From Melanopsichium pennsylvanicum (lineage: Eukaryota > Basidiomycota > Ustilaginomycetes > Ustilaginales): a DNA stretch of 64,000 nucleotides. The translations under genes were made by a program, and so were the position numbers. Within the stretch, counting starts at the first letter, position 1. Every line of letters begins with the position of its first letter. Below are positions 52,041 through 63,170 of the stretch, piece by piece. Where the stretch lies: NCBI GenBank assembly GCA_900208305.1, contig OAPG01000004.1, forward strand, positions 434,001 to 498,000. The letters are read 5' to 3'. The notes below the pieces were generated by a model. It was not told where the DNA came from, made no database searches, and saw only the letters and a list, made by a program, of their open reading frames with translations.

Positions 52041-53327
52041 TTACAACCACTGATCCTTACTCCAACCCGAATCTTGCAAGAAAGCAGCCATAACTTTACT
52101 TCCGGTTTGCAACAAAGGATGACCCGCCACCACTTGCAAAAACCTCTCCAAACCCTCTCTCCTACTTTCAATCACCTCGTCCGTAAACCTGTTTGTAAAA
52201 ACCTTTCCTGGCAAAGGTGGAATATTCACCCTGGTACTCTCCCTTTCCAGGATATCACGAAAGTATTCGAAATCGCTGTACCTTCTCCTCACCGACGAAT
52301 ACCGAAGTTTGAATGCGGGGATGTTGGTACGTGTGACGATTTCGTAATCGGTATACATTTTACGTCCTACACCGTGAGTGAGAGGATTTCGTACCTCGAC
52401 TTCGAGAAAGTTTTCAGGAACTCCATACATGTCCTCAACAGTTTCGCGTCGAGGAGTGCTAAGCGAATCGACTCGTGCAAAGGGAGAGTAAGTGGGTATG
52501 GTGTAGTTGGATGCAGGAAGTGGATAGCCGGGAGCCAATTGACGAGGTGCATTGGAAGAGGAGGATTGAGTTGAAGTGAGTCCTGGATGTTGATTGGGTA
52601 AGAGTGTAGATGGGGTGTGCGATTGAAAGCGCGGTGCAACACCTGCAACACCACCAACGCCAGCGGTTTGGGAGGGTTGATACTGTGCATTGACACCGCT
52701 TGGGAATGCTCCTGATTGCGCATGTTGCTGTGCTTGTGTTTGAAAGTGTTGGCCAGCAGCGGTTGCGGTGGACGGGTAGGACGGGGCGAGTTGCGTATCC
52801 TGCGTCACGGCGCGTTGAGCTACAGAGTTTTGTTGATCTGTAGAGCTGATTGCAGAGCCATACGTGCTCGGGCTAGAGTGTGAGTTGGAAACATGCGATT
52901 GTGTTACTCCTCCACCACCGCCAGCTCCAACTCTGTCTTGCGCACTGCTACCACCAAAACCTGAACCAGCTCGTTGCAGCCCAGACGCGCCAAATCCAGA
53001 GCTGTCGTTGGTCTCGCCATACGCATCCGCCTCCTGCGCAAGACTGACACCATAATATCCTCCTCCTCCTCCGCCTCTTCCTTCTGCTTCCCCATGCGAA
53101 CGTTGTGATTGCTGCTGATGCTGAGTAGAAAAGGAAGTGAATCCTCCGCCGTTAGGTGGGGATGCACCAAAGCCGCCAGATGGGACAGCAGGTGCATTGT
53201 TGGCATGTGAGGAGGAAGAGGCGCCTGGAGCAGCCCAGGGGTCTTCTTCAGCAACGTTATCGTTGCCTCCCCAGGCCGAGGTAGAATTGTAACCCGGTGA
53301 TAAGGGCCCTGCGCTGTAAAATGCCAT
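52041..53327 (-). CDS. Sorting nexin with C-terminal PX domain (Snx3/Grd19-like)
   Basis: The 428-residue protein ends with a PX domain (about residues 300-420) that binds phosphatidylinositol 3-phosphate. Visible are [12 protein letters not shown], the [13 protein letters not shown] motif with its lipid-binding Arg, IPPLPGKVF, and [12 protein letters not shown]. The end, [13 protein letters not shown], fits the single-PX Snx3/Grd19 group that sorts cargo with retromer on endosomes. Snx3 proteins are normally about 160 residues. Here nearly 300 residues of Gly/Ser/Gln/Ala-rich sequence precede the domain, including EEDPWAAPG near the start. I chose the ATG at 53327; the frame is open a further 44 codons upstream without family similarity. 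Confidence 0.87.
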   Translation of the reverse strand: MAFYSAGPLSPGYNSTSAWGGNDNVAEEDPWAAPGASSSSHANNAPAVPSGGFGASPPNGGGFTSFSTQHQQQSQRSHGEAEGRGGGGGGYYGVSLAQEADAYGETNDSSGFGASGLQRAGSGFGGSSAQDRVGAGGGGGVTQSHVSNSHSSPSTYGSAISSTDQQNSVAQRAVTQDTQLAPSYPSTATAAGQHFQTQAQQHAQSGAFPSGVNAQYQPSQTAGVGGVAGVAPRFQSHTPSTLLPNQHPGLTSTQSSSSNAPRQLAPGYPLPASNYTIPTYSPFARVDSLSTPRRETVEDMYGVPENFLEVEVRNPLTHGVGRKMYTDYEIVTRTNIPAFKLRYSSVRRRYSDFEYFRDILERESTRVNIPPLPGKVFTNRFTDEVIESRREGLERFLQVVAGHPLLQTGSKVMAAFLQDSGWSKDQWL

Positions 53328-53801
53328 GCTTGTTGAGAATGCGTCGCGATTCGGGTATACGTAATGGTGTTGTTGTGGAGCGATACTGTAGATGTAGTCA
53401 AGGCACGACAGACGAAAAGGAGTGCATGACGTGGGAGGTTGGAAGGTTGAGCTCAGCACAAAGTCGAGCGCCGGATTCCATTGTCAGCAGGCGAGGCGGG
53501 GATGGCCTTTGCACGGCACAGAGGATGTTACATCTCCTCTGCGCGCTCTCCCCCTGAACCTTTTGGCGCTGTTGATCTAGAATTCCAACACTCAGCTCTG
53601 CGACGGAGGCGGAGTTTCAATTGTTTAAGTGTGTGTATGCAGTTCATCGGGGGATCGGGAGTTGCAACTGAATCCTTGGGTTTCGCGTGCTTCCTACGTC
53701 AAAGCTTCCGGGATCGAAAACTCTCCACTTTGCAAAGCACCTTCACTTCCATTTCAATCTACAACGACATTGTCGGGATCACCTCAAGAACACAAGTCAC
53801 T
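53328..53801. other. Divergent promoter region nexin/SmD3
   Basis: No gene is seen in this 474-base spacer. Short frames on both strands overlap and show no domains. Confidence 0.6.
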
Positions 53802-54457
53802 ATGGGAACCATCGGTATCCCCGTCAAGCTTATTCACGAGGCGGTTGGCCACGTCATCACGGTCGAACTCAAAGGTGGAGCTTCTTATCGTGGCACGTTG
53901 TACGATGGTACGTCTAAGTTCCCCTCCTTCATCCTCCCAGAACATATTCTCTATCAAACGCTCTGAGTGTGCTGACAACTTTTGCTCCTTCTCTGATGGA
54001 ACTTGCTGGCAATCTTGACTTGCTGTGTCGATCGCAGCGGAGGACAACTTCAACATTGCAATGAAGGACATCACCGTGACTGCACCCGATGGCAAGCAAT
54101 CCCATCTCGAAAACGTCTATATCCGCGGCAACATGCTGCGATTCATCATCGTGCCAGATATGCTGCAACAAGCACCCATGTTTAAACGCATCGGACCAAA
54201 TGCTATGAAAGGAAGAGGCATCGGGAGTGCTCGTGGCCGAGCCACAATTCTCAGAGGTAAGCACATCATCCCCTTTTAATTTTTCTAGATTGAAGGGATC
54301 AATGTTGCATGTATGCTAACAAATATTCTCATGCTCGGCTTTTTCTGATGATGGAACAGCACAAGCACGGCGCGGAAGAGGTGGCTCAACCGGAGCAAGC
54401 TCGAGTGTTACTGGTGGTGGAGGTGCCCCAGGTGCTCGACCGCCAATTCGAAGATAA
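53802..54457 (+). CDS. SMD3: Small nuclear ribonucleoprotein SmD3
   Basis: Exons 53802-53907, 54038-54256 and 54360-54457 encode 140 residues. Sm motif 1 reads [20 protein letters not shown] and [20 protein letters not shown]. Sm motif 2 reads [17 protein letters not shown]. The tail is Arg/Gly-rich ([13 protein letters not shown] and RPPIRR), a site of arginine methylation in SmD3. It is one of the seven ring proteins on U1, U2, U4 and U5 snRNA. Both introns have GT-AG ends and split a Gly/Ala codon after its first base. Long leaders are likely. Confidence 0.96.
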
Positions 54458-56372
54458 AATCCTATTCAGACCAAGATCTCGAAAAGATGCGCCCCACAAT
54501 TCGTTCCTCAAAGGCGATACCTCGCCGTGTACTTCTAGTGAATAATCAATGCTACACTCACGCAACATGAACGTCTTCTCATGTGCCAAGCTAATAAGGA
54601 TCGGATTTCTAGGTCGGATGGGATCCGAATAGATAATCCCACACTAAAATCTTTGGCTCGGATCGTTCCGACGCATCTTGACGTTCAACCTCTTTCCTGC
54701 GATCTCACAAGCTTGGAGAACACTTTGGCAGACTTGCACGTCTTCTTTCCATCCATCCCTGTCTTTATCGGGGATGATCCTTCGGTTGCACTGTTCTTTC
54801 CTATTGGGCGCATCGACCTGGTCGGGGTCTCCGACGCCGGACACGACATGGGAATATTGAGTCAGAATGTGTTATAGCCGGACGCAACCGAAGTATCTAA
54901 TATGATTCGAGAGAGTTGACCATACGTTCATCAAAATATACAGCGTGCTGCTCAGCCTGAGCTTCCCAAGTTGACACTCTGGTTGTGCGTATGCAGAGAA
55001 GAAAGCCAAGCTTCATGTGGAACGGTGCGCTACTTTGACCCTGCTGCTTCTTTTGTATTTCACTAAACTAGACGCATTTCAAGATTTCGACGCGTCCACT
55101 TACTCGATTTCAAATCCTATGCCTTGAAATCAAATCCACTGCGGCCCACGGGCAGCGAAATGAACAGGAAGGCCATGCTCATGGTATAGGACGCGGCAGA
55201 GCAGAGCAAAGCTGGTTGGGAAGAGGAGCGTAGACCTAATTTGTTGCTTCCCAAGTCAGAACAAAGTGTGAGTGGGAACCCAGTTCAATCACACACGGAG
55301 TTCCTGCTTTTCTTTCTTCAGAATCAGACAAGAAGAGAGCCAAGCAACGAAAAAAGAGATTCGAAGCGAAGCGACGCAGAACCACGCACACCGCTGTAGC
55401 TTTGGTACGGTGAGCGTTTTGGGCCATTTTTGACACCACCACTCCACCTCATCGCCTCTTCCTTCTCACTCCCACCTTTCTCCTACACCCTTTGTTCTTC
55501 TACACCGCGTCGATCGGCTACGCTTCGACTCTCCTTCAACTTGTGCCCTTCCATCTGCACGTCACTCTCGCAGGCTCGACTTTTCATTCCGATCAAACCA
55601 CAATCGAGTAGTGTTCGACGGGCTCAGATTGGATTATTCTTCGACCAGGCTCAGCATCCTTTATCACTTTCTGCGTCGACGCCTATTGTCAATCGATTGC
55701 GGCCATTCAAATCTCATACCACCTCGTAGCTATACAGCTGTCTTACTCTAAGACGCCGCCCATATACTCTTTACCAAGGCAACCAAAGTCAAGGTAAGTC
55801 ATTCCGAAACGTTCTCGCCTGAATACCTGGTTTTAAGGCCGTGAACACCGTATCATCGCGCACTGGACAAATCAAAGTTTAGGCTCACGCAGGACGGCGC
55901 AGTCATCGCATCCTGTTGCACTTTTTGAAGATGACGTCCTCACAGCAGTCTCCTCGCAATGCCTGCAAAGACGAGCAATATTGCGGATGATTTGAGGTTG
56001 TTTTCAGCGTCACAGAACCCCAGCTGTCCCCTTCACATTCCTAGAATCATATCCACTCTTCCTCTTCCGCTCATCCAGACGCTGAACCAGGTTACCTATT
56101 CCATCTTTCCATTTGCGTCCTCACCTACGCCTCGCAATTTCGCCAATTGCCTCGCCACCACAGTCGTACGCAATCTCCTGATCCGTCCATCATCCACCTT
56201 TGATACCGCCTCCCTTCCTCCCTGCATCCCGACTGGACCTGCTCAACTTTCTTCTCTCCCAAACGCCTTCCCGCCCGCACTTCCTCAAATCGTTTTGTCC
56301 CTCTCGTGCCTCAACAAGGCTGGATTGTGATTACTGATCAACACAAGTCCTTCTCTCTCTCCCGGTCAAATC
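54458..56372. other. Intergenic region and probable long leader of the KH gene
   Basis: No gene can be supported over 1.9 kb. A GTAAGT donor-like site at 55794 fits an intron in the 5' leader of the KH-protein gene. A 124-codon frame (55959-56330) lies in that leader and ends 42 bases before the next ATG; it lacks domain similarity. Other frames are short. Confidence 0.5.
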
Positions 56373-57845
56373 ATGTCAGAAGTCGCAAAGCGTCAACGAG
56401 ACACGTCCAGCACTCCTGAACCCGAAGCCAAGCGACCCAACGTAGAGGCTGAATCCGAACCCCAGCCCGACACAACAGCCACGACCGACGAAGACGCCCC
56501 CGCTTCCCCTGACCACACCGCTACCGAAAACATGGCATCGGACTCTCCTGTCAAACCTGTCTCTGAAGAGAAGGACGCCGTTGATCTCGGCTCTGGCGCC
56601 ACCGCAGATGCCACCTCTAGCAGCGACAACAAGGCCGACAACGGATCGGTTTCTAACGGTGCTGATGGTGACCAAGTTGCTGGCAGCGCTGGCAGCGTCG
56701 GAGACTCCTCCGAGACGCAGGCGACTCAGATCTCGATGCGCACGTTGATTGTGACCAGCGACGCCAGCATCATCATCGGCAAGTCTGGAAAGCACATCAA
56801 TGAGATCAGAGACAAGAGCAATGCCCGTCTCAACATCGTGAGTGTTTCTGTCGCATCCCAGCTTCGCATCGAGACTGCAAAACAAAAGCTGACCTCATAT
56901 TTCTCGTCTTTTTCATCCTTGCTTCCCTCAGAGCGAAATTATCCCTGGCAACCCCGAGCGCATCTTGACCGTCTCAGGTCCCCTCGATGCAGTCAGCAAG
57001 GTAAGTTGCGCCCAATACCCAACTTGTCTCATATTCATACATTTTGCTGACGACTCTGTCTCTCCCCACACCATTGCTTCTGCCGCTTCTGCTTCGCTCT
57101 TCAGGCCTTTGGTCTCATCGTACGCAGAATCAACGACGAACCTTTTGACCAGCCCTCAGTTCCCGGCTCGAAATCTGTCACCATTCGCTTCATCGTTCCC
57201 AACTCCCGCATGGGCTCCGTCATTGGCAAGCAGGGCTCCAAGATCAAAGAAATTCAGGAAGCCTCTGGCGCTCGTCTGACCGCAGGCGAAGCCATGCTTC
57301 CCGGCTCCACCGAACGCGTCCTTTCTATCTCTGGTGTTGCCGACGCGGTCCACATCGCAGTCTATTACGTCGGAACCATCCTTCTTGAACACCAAGACCG
57401 CAATGCCAACAACCTTCCTTACCGCCCCACTGCAGGCGGCTCATCCACTCGCCCACCTGTCCCTGGCGCCAACCCCTACGCTGTGGCCCAGCAGCAGCCT
57501 TTCGGCTATGGCGCGCCCGCCCCCGCTCCTTTCGGTGCAGCTCCACCTGCGGGCGGAGCACCGCAACTCCCGCCCGGCAGCCAGACTCAGCAGATTTTCA
57601 TCCCCAATGACTTGGTGGGCTGCATCATCGGCAAGGGCGGAAGCAAAATCAACGAGATCAGGAGTATGAGCGCGAGTCATATCAAGATTATGGAGCCCGG
57701 TGCAGGCATCGCCGCTGGGGGTAGTGGGAATGAGAGGTTGGTCACCATCACGGGTCCCCCACCCAACATTCAGATGGCAGTCAGCCTGCTTTACCAAAGG
57801 TTGGAACAGGAAAAGATGCGACTTGCACAGGGTGGTGCTCCTTGA
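56373..57845 (+). CDS. Triple KH-domain RNA-binding protein (Hek2/Rnc1/PCBP-like)
   Basis: Exons 56373-56837, 56932-57000 and 57105-57845 encode 424 residues. Three type-I KH domains are seen by their GxxG loops: IIIGKSGKHINEIRDKS, completed across two introns by SEIIPGNPERILTVSG; SVIGKQGSKIKEIQEASGA near residues 200-270; and CIIGKGGSKINEIRSMSAS near 340-410. The acidic N-terminus and the Pro/Gly/Ala-rich spacer before KH3 look disordered. PCBP-type proteins bind C-rich single-stranded RNA in mRNA stability, localisation or silencing. The exon joins preserve the KH1 fold exactly. Confidence 0.93.
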
Positions 57846-58252
57846 AGTGTTGGTTCACCGGCTTTCTTAACCAGGTCGGGAGGGCAAAAGAGGTCTGACA
57901 GCTCTTACCAACTTGTCCCTTGCCAGTCTCCAAAAAAATGTCATGAGGTCACTCACTCTTGACGATATCTTCCCGCAAGCCAAGTTACGCGTTCATGTAA
58001 AAATAAGCTACCGCTGTCTATGTTCTCACTTTTGATTGAATCGTTTGTAAATTTTGTTGGATGCCTGTGCGCTTGCACGCTTTCAAATTAGGATGCAAAC
58101 TTGAGAGGTGGTTGCAGACCAACAAAGAGATTGTGTGTGCCTATGTTGTTGTTGCAGAGAATGAATTTGCAATTGACGAGTGCAAAGGGGTTCGTCGGTG
58201 TCATGGTTTTAAGAGGGTGAAATATTGATTTGATTTGATTTGATTTTTGAAG
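57846..58252. other. Convergent 3' spacer KH protein/coiled-coil protein
   Basis: No gene is seen. A TTGAT repeat at about 58224-58245 ends near the coiled-coil gene's stop. Confidence 0.6.
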
Positions 58253-60802
58253 TTACGACAATGTTGAGGGAGGGATTTGGTTAGGACTGGTAACGTCTCC
58301 TCTTCTCATCAAGGTTCTGATACGGGTGAGTTCGTCTGTTAGATATTGAAGCTTGTCAAAGATCTCTTTGTTTTCCCTATTCTCCAACTGCTTCAAACCT
58401 TGGATCAAAGGTTGGACTTGGTTTTCGAGATACTTGTGCATATTCTCATTCACCGCTTGGACCTCTGAAATCAACTTTCGAGGTCCTGTAACATCCCCCT
58501 CCCCTTTTTCGGATTCTATTCCATACCCTTCCCAATCATGTCTCAGCCTCTCCTTGAACCCCAACACCTTCTGATACTCTTGAGCCAACTCTTCCACACT
58601 CTGTCGATGCGACTCTTTCAATTCCCTCACCTGTTCCATCAATCTTTCTCGAACCGTCTTCCACTCTCCACCCAGCGCTTCATAACTCTGCTCCGCCCTA
58701 GCCCGTTTGATCCTCTCTTTACCCAATTCATCTTCTACCTCACGAACCCTCGTACCCCATTCCCTAGAAGCCCGACCCAACTCTTTGGCTTCCGATTCGG
58801 CTTTACGTGCCCTTTCCAGCGCTTCGCTAATCTGTCGATCTTTACGAGCCAGAATGGTGACGGAGGAATCATTTTCGAGTCTAGCTCGTGAAAGAGTACT
58901 GCGCATCTCTTCCGCCGCTGCTTGATATGTTGCGGCATGCGTTTTGACTGTGGTATACGCCGAACGAGTCGATTCGAGTAACGCTTTCGTTTCGGCTAGT
59001 TCGGCGGTAAGGGCCGCAATGACTTTGCCGCTGGATCGGCTACTGTTGGGGGATGAGGATGGAGACGTCACAGCAATGGTGCGCGATGGAGTGGTTGGCG
59101 CGTTGGCGGAGTCAGGACACGAAATTTGGGCCGCCGGTGCGAGTGTGGCAGAGGACACAGCGGTGGGTGGGCTCGGGCTCTGGGAGAGGGATGCGAGATT
59201 TTGAAACGTGCTGGGAATGACAAGTGTGGAAGAGGCAGCGCCGGCAGTCGTGGTTGCAGTTTGGCTCGCAGGAGAGGCCATCGGCGCGCTGTCTGCTGGC
59301 GAGAGCAGTTTTGCTTTTGGTACGTTTTCGACTGCGCCTAGTGTCAACAAGGTAGCATCGATCGGGACGTCGCGATTTGCAGTCGCAATCTCCGCTTTAG
59401 CAGTAGCAGCAACAGAGGTGGCAGGCGTGGTCGAGGCTTTACTTTGTGCGGCAGCACCTTTCTGTTCCTCAGCTTGCTTGATGAGATCCCGAATCTTACC
59501 GTCTCGAATTGATACTTCCCTGTTCAACCGCTCGACCTCAGCCTTGATCGCGTCCAGCTCTGCCAACTCGCCAAAATTCGTATCCGAAAGTCCAGTGGGA
59601 ATATTTGACATGCTCACATCAAAGCCCTTGTCCATACTCGTGTCGCCTGCACCATTTATCTCCGCTTCACCCAATGGTCCTTCCTCCCGAAGGTCGTGCA
59701 GGATCTCAAGTCCGAGAATTGTCTCTTCCGAATTGTTCGGGGTGAATAGCGAATCCCATCGAACAGGAAGATATAATTCGATGGAGTGGGTCTTTGCCAG
59801 GTCGAAAAGTGCGCTTGCTGTTGCTGGATTGAGTTGGCGAACCGCTTTTGGCTCCATAACCAGCATTCTAAGAATGCCATTTGCATTTTTGAGAATAGCT
59901 TCCAGGAGTGGTTGCAATGTTTCGCTACTCCTCGCCGGTCGTGCTGAGCCGATGTATACCGCTTCGGCTTGACACGATTGGAGCATTCCAGAGACACTCG
60001 ATACGTCGACCTGATCCGCATGAATCATTTCCACTGGCTGGAATGATAATGTTGATGTTGATAAAAGCGACGGCGACGCTCTTGATATCAGCCCTTTGGC
60101 GTGCTGAATTGCCTCCTCCGTTGCAGTGGCTGTGAATGCGAGATGTACCATCCTGGAAGTCGAAAGTTTCGCCCCTTTCACCTCCTCCTTGCTAGGCGTT
60201 GGAGGGTCAACGATGGACCAACTGCCCGAAGTAGTCATCGTCGCGGCATTTGGCGGGTGGAACACTGCTCCATTACTTACGCTCCCTGTACCTCTCAATC
60301 TCGACATGAAACCCCTCTTGCCCACACTCCCGGCATCCTTAGCATCCTTGGCATGCTGCAAGCTCATGCGCTTATCCATTTCTCCGCCGTGTGCAGTAGA
60401 GTCGATACCATTCTCAAATTTGCTCGCTTGCGAGCGGACCGAAGTGACGGATGCGATGCGGGCTGAGTTTGCACTGGAAGCGGACGTGGTGGTATTTCTG
60501 CTTTCGGTGAGCTTTTCCGCACTCCTCCCCGCCGGACTGCTTGACCCACTTGCGAGGTTTGTATTAGAAGAGGCAGAGGAGGTGCCATGAAGAGTACGTA
60601 AAAAGGATGAAGCGGACTCCGCGGCGTCGATCAGTAGCCACGTTGAGTAGGTGGAATGTGTTGGGATCGAGCGTGATGATGATTGCTGAGCTGTGACGGA
60701 CAGAGAAGATGCGTTTTTGCGAGTGCGTGGGACGGAGGAGCCTCTGTATGGGACGGAAGAAGGGCCTGGCTCGGCGCCAGACGGGGTCGCAAGCGCGGTC
60801 AT
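58253..60802 (-). CDS. Unrecognised coiled-coil protein, 849 residues
   Basis: I do not recognise the family. Residues 1-190 are Ser/Ala/Thr-rich. A folded-looking region (about 190-360) contains SRMVHLAFTATATEEAIQHA and AVRQLNPATASALFDLAK, with alternating hydrophobic strands and helices. A predicted coiled coil begins near 405 (ELAELDAIKAEVERLNREV), is followed by an Ala/Ser/Pro-rich linker, and then a longer coiled coil from about 580 to 820 (ALTAELAETKALLEST, RERLMEQVRELKESHRQS). The end is LTDELTRIRTLMRRGD, then a short tail. Coiled-coil scaffolds of this size often act at the cell cortex, spindle pole or septum, but the sequence does not tell which. Single exon. Confidence 0.8.
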   Translation of the reverse strand: MTALATPSGAEPGPSSVPYRGSSVPRTRKNASSLSVTAQQSSSRSIPTHSTYSTWLLIDAAESASSFLRTLHGTSSASSNTNLASGSSSPAGRSAEKLTESRNTTTSASSANSARIASVTSVRSQASKFENGIDSTAHGGEMDKRMSLQHAKDAKDAGSVGKRGFMSRLRGTGSVSNGAVFHPPNAATMTTSGSWSIVDPPTPSKEEVKGAKLSTSRMVHLAFTATATEEAIQHAKGLISRASPSLLSTSTLSFQPVEMIHADQVDVSSVSGMLQSCQAEAVYIGSARPARSSETLQPLLEAILKNANGILRMLVMEPKAVRQLNPATASALFDLAKTHSIELYLPVRWDSLFTPNNSEETILGLEILHDLREEGPLGEAEINGAGDTSMDKGFDVSMSNIPTGLSDTNFGELAELDAIKAEVERLNREVSIRDGKIRDLIKQAEEQKGAAAQSKASTTPATSVAATAKAEIATANRDVPIDATLLTLGAVENVPKAKLLSPADSAPMASPASQTATTTAGAASSTLVIPSTFQNLASLSQSPSPPTAVSSATLAPAAQISCPDSANAPTTPSRTIAVTSPSSSPNSSRSSGKVIAALTAELAETKALLESTRSAYTTVKTHAATYQAAAEEMRSTLSRARLENDSSVTILARKDRQISEALERARKAESEAKELGRASREWGTRVREVEDELGKERIKRARAEQSYEALGGEWKTVRERLMEQVRELKESHRQSVEELAQEYQKVLGFKERLRHDWEGYGIESEKGEGDVTGPRKLISEVQAVNENMHKYLENQVQPLIQGLKQLENRENKEIFDKLQYLTDELTRIRTLMRRGDVTSPNQIPPSTLS

Positions 60803-61775
60803 GATGCTAGAGGAGTAGGCATTTGCTCGAGGGCTGGAAAGGTCACGTCCTCAGAATGTCGGATGAGCCGAGGATTCCGAAGCACCGTGAGAACCTTTCC
60901 CAAGAGTGATGATGGATAGGGCTCAAAGTAACTTTTGGAGCAGCCGAAGATGATGGAGAGGTCAGATGCTGAAGCCCTGTTCGTGTCGGTGGAAGACAGC
61001 AGCTGCTGAGTCCGTGCTGAGAAGAGGCAGGCCACTTCGGCTGAGTAGGTCCGATTCGACAGAATTCAAGCCTTCCAAACGGCCTTTGAGAGGTCGTAAA
61101 ACAGCAAGCCCTCTGCGGTTGATTCCGAGATCAGACGAATTCCTCAAAATCAGTTCTTGAGGGTGTCGAAAGTTAAGGTCGAAACGATAAAGCTGAAGCG
61201 AGTGCGTGACAATCTTAAAAAATCACAATGCGTGCGTTGCGGCGTGCGTGCACCAATAACATACACACACTCTCTCTCTCTTTGCGCGCAGCACCCTTTT
61301 CCTGCTCCTCCTCCTCCTCCTCGGCTAAAAAAGAGACCAACACACAAAAAAGCCCAGTCACTTCGCTTGACGCAGGCCAACACGGATGCGTACCGAAGAT
61401 TTTCCACCCAAATTAACACGAACAAGAGAAAATGTAAGGGAAGAAGAGTAAGGAAAAACAAGCTTTGCGCCGTATTTATGCAAAACCCAAAGGCAGGTCC
61501 TTAGGCATAAAACAGGCCATATTATAGTCCGCAAATGCTGTGCAAACGCTCTGACTCGGATTATGGTACAGCAGCGCTTGGATGGTGGTGCTCCTTTAAA
61601 ATCTTTGAAAGCTGTTCATCTCGTTACGGCCCCATTCACAAGTGAGGGACTCATGAAAGAGCAGGGCAAAGCGTCCCTGGTCACTACGTGCACTCGCTCA
61701 CAATCTACAGACAAAAGACATTCACTCTCACAAGAAGCAAGCATCTTTCAGTTTACATTGAATCCCGACGTTGCT
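60803..61775. other. Intergenic region between two minus-strand genes
   Basis: No gene is seen over 973 bases. A TC dinucleotide run (61269-61284) and a CTC triplet run (61303-61322) are present. It serves as promoter of the coiled-coil gene and 3' region of the mS29 gene. Confidence 0.55.
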
Positions 61776-63170
61776 CTACAGAAGGGTGCTAACCAAGCTC
61801 TTTGCAAACACCCTGGCATTTCCGCCCGACTCTACAAGCTTTTCCAAGAACAACTCATCGTTGACTGCGCTCCAATGTCTCCTTTCCTCCTTGAGTTGCT
61901 TGAACAACTCTGCTGCCTCTTGTTTGGTCAGAGCACCACTTGTATCCACCACCTCGGCCTTCTTTAGCGCTTGCTTTGCGTGTTCAAGATGTTGCGGGTT
62001 GAGCTTTGAATAAGCATTGATGGCCTGAGTCATGATCTTGGCTCCTTTCTTTTCGGCTAGTGCGATCTGGAGTTCCGCAGGCGGCAAGAATTCTGTGTGT
62101 GTGGTAGAGAGTGCAGCGATAAACGCACCTCGAGAGACAGCAGCTGAAGGGGTGGTGAGGAGCGAGAGGAGAGCTCGAGGCAGACCGAGTTCGAACGACT
62201 CCAACGCGATAAAGTCCGGATCTTTGTACAGCGAGGTTCTGAACAGTGATTGAGCGTCGTCCACTGCAACCAGTACGGGACGTTCAGTCTGCGTGGAAAG
62301 CGTCTTGAACAGCGCTTCGAGCAGAGTCTGCTTTGCTGCTGGAGTGGAGGCATCGTCGATACCACGCTTGACGAGGGTTTCGAGCGGTGTACCTGCTTCG
62401 ATCTTTGTTCCGTCGACTTCAACTACGGAGGCGGTCTGAAGTGACTTGAGGGAGGCCCCGTTGACCTTCAAGATAGCTTCGAGAAGAGCCCTGGTTGCCT
62501 CGGGTTGAAGGTATGCCTTGTGATGAGCATTGTACGTATAAAGCGTGGAGCTGTTGATAAGGTTGATCGCTCTTGGAATAGAAATCACAACCCATCCATC
62601 GTCTAATGCATAAGCGATGCTCTGAGCGAGCAACATGCTCTTTCCACTTCCTCTTTGCCCATCCAACACTACACTGACGCCCTTGTTTCCCTTGCTCGCA
62701 GCATCCAAACGATCCAACAGTTCGAGCGTTTGTTTCCTAACCAAGCTCCTCGCCTTGGGCTGCGTGTCCAAGTCCCTCTCAAGCTCTTGAGGGAGGCCGA
62801 ATGCTTCGAAAGCTTTCAGTGTGGTTGGCGAGAAAGCAAATGTTTGATTGGCAGAGGCAGGTGTGAGAGCCTCAGCGTGGAGCAACGGAAGGTGCGACAT
62901 GTCGGGAGACTCGATATGGAATTCAGACGTCTTGGACAGACCAGCCGAAGAGTCGGCGCCCCCCTTTCGACGGCTCCCCGTGGATCGAGGACCGGCATGG
63001 ACACTCTTCTTCTTGACCACGGCCTTCTTTTTGACCGGGGCGGCTTTCTTGGCGGCAGCTGAGGTAGTTGCTGATGTTGCAAAGTTGCGAATGGAAGCAA
63101 CGCTGGGACCGACGATAGGCTGCGCCAGTGCAAGTGCCCGAAGGCTGCTGATCCGCAGCGAAGAGGCCAT
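61776..63170 (-). CDS. RSM23: Mitochondrial small-subunit ribosomal protein mS29 (DAP3/Rsm23)
   Basis: The 464-residue precursor starts MASSLRISSLRALALAQP, a mitochondrial presequence, followed by a Lys/Ala-rich stretch. The GTPase/ATPase core carries a P-loop, VVLDGQRGSGKSMLLAQ (near residues 166-182), and a Walker-B-like VLVAVDDAQSLF segment. The mS29/DAP3 protein binds nucleotide in the head of the mitochondrial small subunit. The frame is open 71 codons further upstream, without presequence character, so I chose the ATG at 63170. The C-terminus ends in a helix (NARVFAKSLVSTLL). Single exon. Confidence 0.93.
   Translation of the reverse strand: MASSLRISSLRALALAQPIVGPSVASIRNFATSATTSAAAKKAAPVKKKAVVKKKSVHAGPRSTGSRRKGGADSSAGLSKTSEFHIESPDMSHLPLLHAEALTPASANQTFAFSPTTLKAFEAFGLPQELERDLDTQPKARSLVRKQTLELLDRLDAASKGNKGVSVVLDGQRGSGKSMLLAQSIAYALDDGWVVISIPRAINLINSSTLYTYNAHHKAYLQPEATRALLEAILKVNGASLKSLQTASVVEVDGTKIEAGTPLETLVKRGIDDASTPAAKQTLLEALFKTLSTQTERPVLVAVDDAQSLFRTSLYKDPDFIALESFELGLPRALLSLLTTPSAAVSRGAFIAALSTTHTEFLPPAELQIALAEKKGAKIMTQAINAYSKLNPQHLEHAKQALKKAEVVDTSGALTKQEAAELFKQLKEERRHWSAVNDELFLEKLVESGGNARVFAKSLVSTLL

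Noticed and set aside
51781..52050. 89-codon minus-strand frame after the sorting nexin stop
   Set aside because: Its first part is the poly-G tract. The rest reads plausibly but has no start, splice partner or known family.
55959..56330. 124-codon frame before the KH gene
   Set aside because: No domain or sensible composition, and it sits in the probable spliced leader of the KH gene. It could be an upstream frame but I cannot support it as a gene.
61563..61967. Plus-strand 134-codon frame overlapping the mS29 3' end
   Set aside because: More than half lies antisense to clearly conserved mS29 sequence and it has no family similarity.
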